A stretch of DNA of 64,000 nt from JBCCOW01 sp039025855 (GTDB lineage Bacteria; Planctomycetota; Phycisphaerae; Phycisphaerales; Phycisphaeraceae). Both the position numbers and the translations under genes were made by a program. How positions within the stretch are numbered: the stretch's first letter is position 1; each line of letters opens with the position of its first letter. Shown here piece by piece: positions 25,606 through 33,033 of this stretch. Location of the stretch: the NCBI GenBank assembly GCA_039025855.1, contig JBCCNL010000002.1:1-64000 (forward strand), in the 5' to 3' direction. The notes below the pieces were generated by a model. It did no database searches. It saw only the letters and a program-made list of their open reading frames with translations, and was not told the origin of the DNA.

Positions 25606-26828
25606 CGGCGTCTTCTTCACTGCGGTGGTCGGTCGTACTGGTGGTGCTGGCGGGTCTGTTGACCGGCGTGGCGGCCCGTGCGGAGACGGAAGCTGATTCA
25701 ACGGGTCAGCCGGGGCGGTTGGTCATCGTGGGTGGTGCGCTGGACCCCGAACACGAGGCGATCTATCAAGCGTTCCTGCAGGGTGTGGATGAATCAGCCA
25801 AGGTTGGCGTCGTGCCCCTGGCGTCGGGCGTGCCCGAGCGGTCGGGGCCCTTGACGGTGCAGGACATCCAGCAGTACACGACGACGCCTGCCCGGGTGTT
25901 CGACACCAAGCTGACCAACAACCGCCCCGCCGACGCGGCGACCCGGGCGATGGCCAAGCGGCTCGCCGAGTGCGGAGCGCTGTGGTTCACCGGCGGCGAC
26001 CAGAGCCGGATCACCAACGCGATGCGGCCCGGCAGCGGCGACACGCCGAGCTACCGAGCGGTCCTGAGCATCCTGAAGCGTGGCGGCACGATCGGCGGGA
26101 CGTCCGCGGGCGCAGCCATGATGAGCCGGCACATGATCACCGGCGGGTCAAGCCGAGACGCCATGCTCCTGGGGGCCAACAAGGGCTACGACGTTCCGGG
26201 CGTCGGCTACAGGCAGGGCATGGCGCTGCTGCCTGACGGCGTGGTCGATCAGCACTTCCTGCGTCGCGGACGCTTCGGCCGACTGCTTGTGGCCACCGGT
26301 CAGCTCAACGAGCGTCTGGGGATCGGGATCAGTGAAAACCGCGCGCTAGCGGTTGAGCTCAACACACAAAAAGGCGTGGCGGTGGGTGACGAGGCGGTCA
26401 CGCTCATCGACCTTGAAGACGCCGAGTACACCCGCCACCGCTGGAGCAACGTCCGTGTCAGCCTGCTGAGCGATGGCGATCAGTGCGACTTCAAGACCGT
26501 CACGATCACGCCGGCGTCCGACCGTGTCGCCCTCGACTCTGCAAGGTCGACCGGCGTGCCTGGGCTCGTCTTCCACAGCGTCTGGGACCCCTATGTCATC
26601 CAGCACATGCTGCGGGCGCTCGCGCTCAACCCCGGCCAGCCCGTGGCCAGTTCCGATGGCACGTTCGATTTCCGGATGACCGCCGACGCCGAGACACGCT
26701 TCTACGCCGCGGCGCCCGGCAACCCCCCGGCCCTGACCGCGGTCAACGTCCGGCTCGACATCACCCCACGCGACAACCTCAAGCAACGTATCGCCGAGCG
26801 ACGCAAACAGCTCGCCGAGCAGAACTGA
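25602..26828 (+). CDS. Secreted cyanophycinase-like serine peptidase (S51)
   Basis: A 408-residue protein starting at GTG 25602 with GGGAGG upstream; the start overlaps the previous stop by 4 nt. A signal peptide (WSVVLVVLAGLLTGVAARAE) precedes the S51 domain: RLVIVGGALDP opening, ALWFTGGDQSRI and the nucleophile Ser168 in IGGTSAGAAMM, followed by GVGYRQGMALLP and VVDQHFLRRGRFGRL as in cyanophycinases. A beta domain of about 100 residues follows. Cyanophycinase cleaves multi-L-arginyl-poly-L-aspartate to beta-Asp-Arg dipeptides. Export implies attack on polymer released by other cells rather than on an internal store. The surrounding peptidases, transporter and arginine-catabolic operon support this substrate, but another beta-aspartyl peptide cannot be excluded. 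Confidence 0.88.
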   Translation: MTASSSLRWSVVLVVLAGLLTGVAARAETEADSTGQPGRLVIVGGALDPEHEAIYQAFLQGVDESAKVGVVPLASGVPERSGPLTVQDIQQYTTTPARVFDTKLTNNRPADAATRAMAKRLAECGALWFTGGDQSRITNAMRPGSGDTPSYRAVLSILKRGGTIGGTSAGAAMMSRHMITGGSSRDAMLLGANKGYDVPGVGYRQGMALLPDGVVDQHFLRRGRFGRLLVATGQLNERLGIGISENRALAVELNTQKGVAVGDEAVTLIDLEDAEYTRHRWSNVRVSLLSDGDQCDFKTVTITPASDRVALDSARSTGVPGLVFHSVWDPYVIQHMLRALALNPGQPVASSDGTFDFRMTADAETRFYAAAPGNPPALTAVNVRLDITPRDNLKQRIAERRKQLAEQN

Positions 26829-26843
26829 TCGACCTCTGAACCC

Positions 26844-28409
26844 ATGAACCCGCTTGTTGCCCATCTTCGTCACACCCGCCTGCTTGGCCCATGCCAAGGC
26901 GCGGTCGCGTTGGCGGTGATCGCGATGGTGTTCGGTGCGGGGCCGGGCCTTGCCGAGGGTCTGACGAGCAACGCGGAGATGGAGAAGCGGTTGGCAGTTG
27001 CGGCGGAGTCCGCCCACGTGAGCCGGGCCGTCATTGGCAAGAGCGTGGAGGGGCGGCCGATCGATGCGGTCCGCGTGCAAGCCGATACCGACGGCGTCGA
27101 TGCTGTGCGTGTCCTGCTGATCGGGCAACAGCACGGCGACGAGCCGGCGGGGACCGAGGCGCTGCTCGACCTGATCGGCGACCTGGCGGCCGGCGATGCC
27201 AAACTCCCCGCGGGTGTTGAGCTCTGGATCGTGCCGCGGGCCAACCCGGATGGTGCAGAGACAGGCAAGCGTCGCAACGCACAGGATGCCGACCTCAACC
27301 GAGACCATTCCTTGCTCAGTCAGCCTGAAACCCAGGCCCTGCACCGGTTGGTCCGTGCGCTTCGGCCGCATCTGGTGGTCGATTGCCACGAGTTCACCCG
27401 TGACTCGTCGGACTATGCGGCGCACGGCTACACCGAGTGGCCGCTGATCATGCTCGATACCACGAACCTCACGATCTATCCGGAGCCGGCTTACAAGCTC
27501 GGCGTTCGGCTCAGCGAGGCGGCGGCCGAGCGGCTGCGTGACGCGGGATTCAACGCCTGCCGGTACTACGTCGGCGGCTTCCCCGGGCCGGCCGGCGACG
27601 GTGAGCTGCGGTACTCCACCCTCGACCCCGACGATGCCCGTAACGGCTTCGGCGCATACGGCGCGATGAGCTTCATCATCGAGTCGGGCATCCACCGCAA
27701 GGCCGACGACCCGCTCGCCGATCTACCCGAACGGGTGGCCGCGTATCGTGAGCTCTTCGACACGCTGCTCGCCGAGCGTTGGCTCCGTGCCTGCCGAGAC
27801 ATGTCGCAGCGGATGCGGTCGGCCTCCCTGCCCCCGGCCATCGCGACGAACGCCCTGTGGGCCAACACGTCGGCCCGCGTGACGCCGCTCCGGGTGGTCG
27901 GTACCGAGACGGGTCAGACCCGCACGATCCAGACGACCGCATTCGCCCACGACCGCGTCGTGAAGTCGGCCGTGGCCACGCCTACCGGTTACGCCATCCA
28001 TGCCGACGCCGCTGAGCCTTACACCCGGGTGCTCGACGCCCACGGGCTGAACTACACCACGCTTGAGCAGTCCGACACGCTCTATGCCGAACGTGTCGAG
28101 CTCACCGGGATCGAGGACGCGTTCGATCCGGTCTATCACCGCTACGCCGGCCGACAGATCACCCGGCCGCTCGCTGCCGAGACCGTGATGTTCCCTGCCG
28201 GTTCGCTGGTCATCCGCCTGGATCAGCTGGACACGGTTGACGCCCGCCGAGCCATCCTTCTGCTCGAACCCCGCATGCTCTTCGGGCTCTACCAATGGCC
28301 CGAATTCCAACGCCTTACTCAACCGGGGACCCCGCTGCCCATCGCTCGCCTGCTGCCGAGCCCTGAACCAGGACACCCGTCCTCAGCCGCCAGGACCCTT
28401 TCGCCATGA
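26844..28409 (+). CDS. Secreted M14-family zinc carboxypeptidase
   Basis: A 521-residue protein with a signal peptide (hydrophobic run GAVALAVIAMVFGAGPGLAEG). The M14 metal site is clear: GQQHGDEPAG gives His97 and Glu100, VVDCHEFT gives His182, and SFIIESG gives the catalytic Glu280. WIVPRANPDG and DADLNRDH are substrate-pocket motifs of the family; the Arg in LNRD normally holds the substrate carboxylate. A C-terminal beta region of about 200 residues follows. It starts 15 nt after the cyanophycinase-like gene and ends overlapping a pseudopilin start. It could trim arginine or aspartate from cyanophycin-derived peptides outside the cytoplasm. The signal peptide argues against a cytoplasmic AstE role. 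Confidence 0.87.
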   Translation: MNPLVAHLRHTRLLGPCQGAVALAVIAMVFGAGPGLAEGLTSNAEMEKRLAVAAESAHVSRAVIGKSVEGRPIDAVRVQADTDGVDAVRVLLIGQQHGDEPAGTEALLDLIGDLAAGDAKLPAGVELWIVPRANPDGAETGKRRNAQDADLNRDHSLLSQPETQALHRLVRALRPHLVVDCHEFTRDSSDYAAHGYTEWPLIMLDTTNLTIYPEPAYKLGVRLSEAAAERLRDAGFNACRYYVGGFPGPAGDGELRYSTLDPDDARNGFGAYGAMSFIIESGIHRKADDPLADLPERVAAYRELFDTLLAERWLRACRDMSQRMRSASLPPAIATNALWANTSARVTPLRVVGTETGQTRTIQTTAFAHDRVVKSAVATPTGYAIHADAAEPYTRVLDAHGLNYTTLEQSDTLYAERVELTGIEDAFDPVYHRYAGRQITRPLAAETVMFPAGSLVIRLDQLDTVDARRAILLLEPRMLFGLYQWPEFQRLTQPGTPLPIARLLPSPEPGHPSSAARTLSP

Positions 28410-29374
28410 CCCTACCCACCGCTCCCTCCCACCGTTACGCCCGCGCGTTCACGCTGATCGAACTGCTCGTGGTGATCTCCATCATCGCCCTGCTCATCGG
28501 CATCCTGCTGCCCGTGCTGGGTTCTGCCCGCGAGTCTGGTCGAAGGATCCAGTGCGCCGCTAATCAGCGATCCATCTTGCAGGCTTCGCTGTTTATGGCG
28601 GAAGAAACAAAAGACAAGATTATGTTCCCGACGGCAGATTCCGTGACGGGTGACAACATCGGTCATGTTTTCCCGCTCTATACCCAAGCCATGGAGTACA
28701 ACGCCGGCCAAATCGGTAGTGTTTTCGAAGCTGCGATCTGCCCGTCTACGGAAAATGTGATTAATACCGACCCGGCCGCGACGCACACGCGATCGGATGG
28801 ACGAACCGGGACTTTCGTGGGCACTGGCTTCGACCCGATCCCTGGCTATAGCGTCGAGTATCGCCCCATCCGCGATCTCTACACGAACGCGGGAGACGGT
28901 GCAGGCGACGCAACCGGTGGGCACAGCTATGACATCTACCCCTACGCCGAGTTTGGCGTCTACCGAACGGGGACTGTCGATGAATCCGACCTCATTACCG
29001 CGACCTATTGGAACTCTTTCGATACCTCTACGACACCCGCCGACCGTCTTGCGGGTGGGCTAGATTGGCGGATGAAGACCGACGCTTGGATCGGTCAGCC
29101 CTCGTCCGTCATGATCATCGGTGAGAATGATGCAAGGAATACCCAGTTCTTTGGGATCTCCGATGTATTCAACGGTGTCTCTGACAACCACGGCGAAGCT
29201 GGCTCGAACTTCGGCTTCATGGACGGGCATGTCGAGTTCAAGCCGGCTGGCCGTGAAGAAGTCGAAACCTATCTCGACGGCATGGTTGATATGACAATTG
29301 ATGCCCGCGCTCAGGCGGCCCTCACAGAAGTCGGCATCACCTTCACCGGGACGATCCCGGACTACAACTATTGA
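28406..29374 (+). CDS. Pseudopilin-like protein with H...DGH C-terminus
   Basis: A 322-residue protein whose ATG overlaps the stop of the M14 carboxypeptidase gene (ATGA), which implies translational coupling. The N-terminus MTLPTAPSHRYARA-FTLIELLVVISIIALLIG is a prepilin leader with its membrane helix. The exported part ends in SDNHGEAGSNFGFMDGHVEF, the H...DGH motif of the planctomycete DUF1559-type family. It differs from the other copies in being embedded in a peptidase operon rather than beside sugar-acting enzymes, suggesting that these pilin-like proteins accompany extracellular degradation systems in general. Its function is unknown. Confidence 0.87.
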   Translation: MTLPTAPSHRYARAFTLIELLVVISIIALLIGILLPVLGSARESGRRIQCAANQRSILQASLFMAEETKDKIMFPTADSVTGDNIGHVFPLYTQAMEYNAGQIGSVFEAAICPSTENVINTDPAATHTRSDGRTGTFVGTGFDPIPGYSVEYRPIRDLYTNAGDGAGDATGGHSYDIYPYAEFGVYRTGTVDESDLITATYWNSFDTSTTPADRLAGGLDWRMKTDAWIGQPSSVMIIGENDARNTQFFGISDVFNGVSDNHGEAGSNFGFMDGHVEFKPAGREEVETYLDGMVDMTIDARAQAALTEVGITFTGTIPDYNY

Positions 29375-29461
29375 TCACTGTGATCGCCCTCGGATGCCTC
29401 CCTACACGCCGCAAACAGCGTGTCGCGGGTGGCGTTCGTATAGGGACAGCTGACCCGTACC

Positions 29462-30817
29462 ATGATCGACATGGAACCCAGCGAACTCAACCGGCAGAAC
29501 ACCGCGGACTTCCGGCCGGGCGAGCGGGTGCAGCCCGCGACGCTGCGCAAACGCAATCGCTTTACGCCACCGACCCGGTGGATCAAGTTCGCCACCGAAC
29601 TGCTCCGACTGCCCACCGCCCCGTTCCACGAGCAGAACATCATGCTGTGGGTCTGGCAGTTCGCCCGCAACCGCGGCCTGCCGGTCCGGCTCGATGATGC
29701 GGGCAACCTGATCGTCGACTTCATCCCGGACGACGCCGACCCCGGGCTGAAGCGCCTGCTCTTCACCGCCCATATGGACCACATCGGGTTCTGGGCTTTG
29801 GGGCCCGCCGACAATGGCCTGCTGCGGGCCCACTGGATGGGCCGGTTCCCCGAGGAGCTGTTTGTCGGCGCTTCGGTCACGTTCTGGACCGGTGGCCGAC
29901 CGCTGGCTTCGATCGAGCCCGATCTGGACGGCCCCGGCCTCGACGCGACGCGGGCTCGCATCGGCGGCAAGCGCGTGACCGGCACCGTCGAACGGGTGGT
30001 CAGCTACAACCCGGCCGGCGACGTGGCACAGGTCGATGTCCGCGTCGATGAGCCGGTCGAGCCGGGGTCGATCGGGATGTGGAGCCTGCCCGAGCCGACG
30101 CATTTCAACGGCCGACTCAGCGGCGGGGCGATCGATGATGTGGCCGGGGTGGCCGCGCTGGTGTGCTTGATGGACAGCTTTAACCGAGCGGAGCTGCGTC
30201 GCCCCGTGACGTGCCTGTTCACCCGCTGCGAGGAGGGCGGGTTCTTCGGGGCGATCCGCTACTGCCGGCAGCACTTCGGCCCGGACGCGAAGGCCTCCGA
30301 GTCGGCCCGTCCGGAAATCGTCGTCAGCGTGGAAGCCAGCAAGGCGCTACCGCTCACACCGCTGGGCTCGGGGCCGATCGCGCGTGTCGGGGATCGTCAC
30401 GGCGTGTTCGACCCCGAGGTCTGTGCCTGGGTCGACGGGTGTGCCCAAGGCCTCGCCGAACGCCACCGCGATTTCAACTACCAACGCCGACTCATGGACG
30501 GCGGGACCTGCGAGTCCAGCGTGTTCCAGGCCTGGACCGGTCGAGCCGGGGCCGTGTGCATCCCGCTGGGCAACTACCACAACTTCAACCCCGCCACGGG
30601 CGCGTTGGATGCGGAGACTGTCGACGTCAGCGACTGGGGCAACCTCGTCCGCCTGATGCTCGAAATGACCGAGCACACGGGCACGGCCGGCGGGGTCTAC
30701 GACAGCTTCCGCACCTGGTGTGAAGGCTGGGAACAACGCCACGCCGGGCTCTACCGCAACCCCACAGGCCTTGCGCCCGACGCCGCCCCACCCGACCCTC
30801 CTGCCGAGTCTGGCTGA
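29462..30817 (+). CDS. M20/M42-type co-catalytic zinc metallopeptidase (copy 2)
   Basis: A 451-residue paralogue of the product of 24118-25605. The same metal-site motifs occur in the same order: FTAHMDHIGFWALG, GGAIDDVAGVAAL, LFTRCEEGGFFGA, VVSVEASKA and LGNYHNFNP, and both share LPTAPFHEQN or PTAPFHEQN at the start of the domain. It lacks the low-complexity N-terminal extension of copy 1 and has no signal peptide. It follows the pseudopilin gene after 87 nt and precedes the transporter by 31 nt, so it belongs to the same operon. The two copies may differ in substrate, for example beta- versus alpha-linked dipeptides, which is inference. Confidence 0.82.
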   Translation: MIDMEPSELNRQNTADFRPGERVQPATLRKRNRFTPPTRWIKFATELLRLPTAPFHEQNIMLWVWQFARNRGLPVRLDDAGNLIVDFIPDDADPGLKRLLFTAHMDHIGFWALGPADNGLLRAHWMGRFPEELFVGASVTFWTGGRPLASIEPDLDGPGLDATRARIGGKRVTGTVERVVSYNPAGDVAQVDVRVDEPVEPGSIGMWSLPEPTHFNGRLSGGAIDDVAGVAALVCLMDSFNRAELRRPVTCLFTRCEEGGFFGAIRYCRQHFGPDAKASESARPEIVVSVEASKALPLTPLGSGPIARVGDRHGVFDPEVCAWVDGCAQGLAERHRDFNYQRRLMDGGTCESSVFQAWTGRAGAVCIPLGNYHNFNPATGALDAETVDVSDWGNLVRLMLEMTEHTGTAGGVYDSFRTWCEGWEQRHAGLYRNPTGLAPDAAPPDPPAESG

Positions 30818-30848
30818 CCCCCGTTAAAGACAACGCCTTGGCCCGATC

Positions 30849-32483
30849 ATGAACGTTAAGCCAAACGAACCGCTCAAGCCCTCACGCCACCTTGCGATGC
30901 CGCCCGCGCTGGTCATCCTCGTCGGCATCCTCCTGGCCGCTGCGGTCGCCGCGATCCTGCTGCCACAGGGCGAATACGAACGCGAACTTAAACGCTTCCC
31001 CGACCTGATCCGCTACACCGTCCAGCCCAATGACACCCTCGAGACCATCATCTCGGCCACGGGTGGAGACCCCGAGTCGATCAGCGATCTCCGCCCGGCA
31101 ACAGACGCCGCCGCTCAACTCACCATACTCACCCCGGGCCAAGAGATCCTCGTGCCCAAAGGCGGACTAACCCGCAATGCGGTGATCCCCGGGTCTTACC
31201 AACGCGCGGCCATCGGCGATATCGAGAACCTCAGCTCTCGAGCACTGAACACCGCCGAGGCCACCACACTCGCGCCCATCGAAGGCTTCGTCCAACGCGC
31301 TCAAATCATCGGCTTCGTGCTGCTGCTCGGCGGGGCGTTCGGCGTCATCCTCGGCACCGGCGCAATCGACGCGGGGCTGCAGTGGGCCGTCCTCGGCATC
31401 GACCGGCTCGGGCTCCGCTGGGCCGTCATCCCCACGTCCTTTGCGCTGTTCAGCTTCGGCGGCGCCGTCTTCGGGCTTGGCGAAACAACCATCGCTATCG
31501 TCCTGATCACCATCCCCCTGGCCATCCGACTCGGACACGACACCATCACCGGCGTCGCCATGTGCTACATGGCGTCGCAGGTCGGCTTCGGCAGCGCGTT
31601 CTTCAACCCCTTCACGGTCGGCATCGCCCAGGGTATCGCCGAACTCCCCTACCTCTCCGGGCTGAGCTTCCGCGTCGTCGCGTGGTCGGTCTGCACCCTG
31701 CTCGGCATCCTCTTCACGGTCTGGTGGGCGCAGCGCGTCAAGCGTGACCCAACCCGCTCGCCGACCTACGCCATCGACCAACGCATCCGCGAGCAGCTCG
31801 CCGAGTCCGACGCCGACGGCCCGTCCAAGCTCGCACTCCGTCAGGCCCTGGTCGTCTTCATCGCCTTCGGCTCGGTCTTCCTCACGGGCTACGGCGTGGC
31901 CCAGCTCGACTGGTACATCAACGAGATGGCTGCCCTCTTCGCCGTCGCCGGCGTCGTCTGCGGCGTGCTGCACGGCTTCCGCCCCGCGGAGCTCACCAAA
32001 CAGTTCGTCAAGGGCACCGAGATGATGGTCGAGCCCTGCCTCATCATCGCGCTCTCCGCCGGCGTCGTCCTGGTCTTGCAACAAGGCCTGGTGCTCGACA
32101 CCATCCTGCACGCCTTGGCCACGCCGCTCGAAGCGCTCCCGCCCGCCGCCGCGGCCATTGTGCTGATGGGCGTCCAAGCCGTGCTCAACTTCTTCGTGCC
32201 CTCCGGCTCCGGGCAGGCCGCGATGACCATGCCCATTGTCACCCCGCTCTGCGACCTGGTCGGGCTCAACCGGCAAGTCGGGGTGCTCGCGTTCCAGTTC
32301 GGCGATGGGTTCACCAACCTCATCGTGCCGACCTCGGCCGTACTCATGGGTGTGCTCGGCGTGGCCCGCGTGCCGTGGACCGTGTGGGTCCGCTGGGTGA
32401 TCCCGCTGGTGGTCGTCCTCTACCTCGCGGGCGCCGGCTTCCTGCTCGCGGCAGTGCTCGGCCCGGCACACTGGATGGCGTAA
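30849..32483 (+). CDS. YfcC/ArcD-type (UIT) transporter with inserted LysM-like domain
   Basis: A 544-residue inner-membrane protein. One hydrophobic segment (about residues 20-40) is followed by an extracytoplasmic loop, then about ten further segments. Family motifs include ILLPQGEYERE after helix 1, VIPGSYQ, FVLLLGGAFGVILGTGAIDAG, GLGETTIAI, QVGFGSAFFNPFTVGIAQGIA and NFFVPSGSGQAAMTMPI, all typical of the C4-dicarboxylate anaerobic carrier/YfcC superfamily that includes arginine and amino-acid carriers. The first loop, normally short, carries about 50 extra residues (55-104) reading RYTVQPNDTLETI...LTPGQEILVP, which is a LysM-type peptidoglycan-binding motif. The operon suggests import of arginine, aspartate or small peptides. 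It is the last gene before 550 bp of non-coding DNA. Confidence 0.85.
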   Translation: MNVKPNEPLKPSRHLAMPPALVILVGILLAAAVAAILLPQGEYERELKRFPDLIRYTVQPNDTLETIISATGGDPESISDLRPATDAAAQLTILTPGQEILVPKGGLTRNAVIPGSYQRAAIGDIENLSSRALNTAEATTLAPIEGFVQRAQIIGFVLLLGGAFGVILGTGAIDAGLQWAVLGIDRLGLRWAVIPTSFALFSFGGAVFGLGETTIAIVLITIPLAIRLGHDTITGVAMCYMASQVGFGSAFFNPFTVGIAQGIAELPYLSGLSFRVVAWSVCTLLGILFTVWWAQRVKRDPTRSPTYAIDQRIREQLAESDADGPSKLALRQALVVFIAFGSVFLTGYGVAQLDWYINEMAALFAVAGVVCGVLHGFRPAELTKQFVKGTEMMVEPCLIIALSAGVVLVLQQGLVLDTILHALATPLEALPPAAAAIVLMGVQAVLNFFVPSGSGQAAMTMPIVTPLCDLVGLNRQVGVLAFQFGDGFTNLIVPTSAVLMGVLGVARVPWTVWVRWVIPLVVVLYLAGAGFLLAAVLGPAHWMA

Positions 32484-32953
32484 GCCTTCTGCGCGAGCGC
32501 CCACGCGATCCGGCAAGGTCGGACTTTCAAAACGCAGTCACGGGATGCGTCCCACGTGTGATCGCTCAGCTTGCGTGACAGTGCTATTGATCGAGCAGCA
32601 CTGTCACGAAAAAAAACTCCCCATCAGTATGCGACGCCCCCAGCCTTGATGTGTCCGGTTTCGGTTGTAGCAACGGACAGTCATCTGCACCGCACGCCGA
32701 CGTCGCCCTCGAAGTGGCCGCCCCACCACCAGTCTCCACGCGTCCCTACCCAAGCGAGAAGGGTAGACGAGCGCATCACCGCGTCCGTCGCCAAGCCATT
32801 CGGCAGTCCTCCTCCAGGAGGCAGGCAATGGTTGTACTGCCGTCACGCGATCGGGTAACAGCCGGAGGCGATGTCTCCCCCTCCGACCGCAGAACCCGGA
32901 CTGCCGCGGCCCCCAGGGCCGGAGTCTGCCGTCGTTGAAGCCGGCGCTTCCGC
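32484..32953. other. Non-coding region at the right edge of the arginine block
   Basis: No gene is recognised between the transporter and the GH42 promoter. The stretch holds a perfect 12-bp inverted repeat with an adjacent A-tract (32574-32616) and a short palindrome CCTCCTCCAGGAGG (32807-32820). Small open frames here have no recognisable features. Confidence 0.45.
32574..32608. repeat. Perfect 12-bp inverted repeat followed by eight A
   Basis: CGTGACAGTGCT and AGCACTGTCACG flank an 11-nt spacer, and eight A follow at 32609-32616. The A-tract is on the wrong side for a plus-strand terminator, and no T-tract follows the stem on the minus strand. It may be a protein-binding site, a structured RNA element or the trace of a mobile element end. 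Confidence 0.6.
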
Positions 32954-32982
32954 TTGCATAGCGGTGGAATGCGGTGAATAAT
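32954..32982 (+). promoter_or_regulatory. Sigma70-type promoter for the GH42 gene
   Basis: TTGCAT (32954-32959), a 17-nt spacer and AATAAT (32977-32982). The operator begins 33 nt after the first base of the -35 box. Confidence 0.6.
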
Positions 32983-32986
32983 CAAT

Positions 32987-33001
32987 GAGCAATTGTTGCC
33001 T
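32987..33001. promoter_or_regulatory. Putative LacI operator at the GH42 gene
   Basis: GAGCAATTGTTGCCT keeps the left arm and core of GAGCAACNGTTGCTC. It lies at the predicted start of transcription and 33 nt before the GTG start codon. It is 17 kb away from the nearest other copy, on the far side of the arginine block. Confidence 0.6.
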
Positions 33002-33033
33002 TACTGCTGTTCCCTGTAACCCCCTGACCCAAC

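Noticed and set aside
26844..28409. The M14 carboxypeptidase as the missing AstE
   Set aside because: AstE-type enzymes are distantly related M14 proteins, but this one has a signal peptide, is 521 residues long and lies in the secreted peptidase operon. The cytoplasmic M20 enzyme in the AST operon is the better candidate.
32574..32616. The 12-bp inverted repeat as terminator of the transporter operon
   Set aside because: The homopolymer after the stem is A rather than T on the plus strand, so the transcript would lack the U-tract needed.
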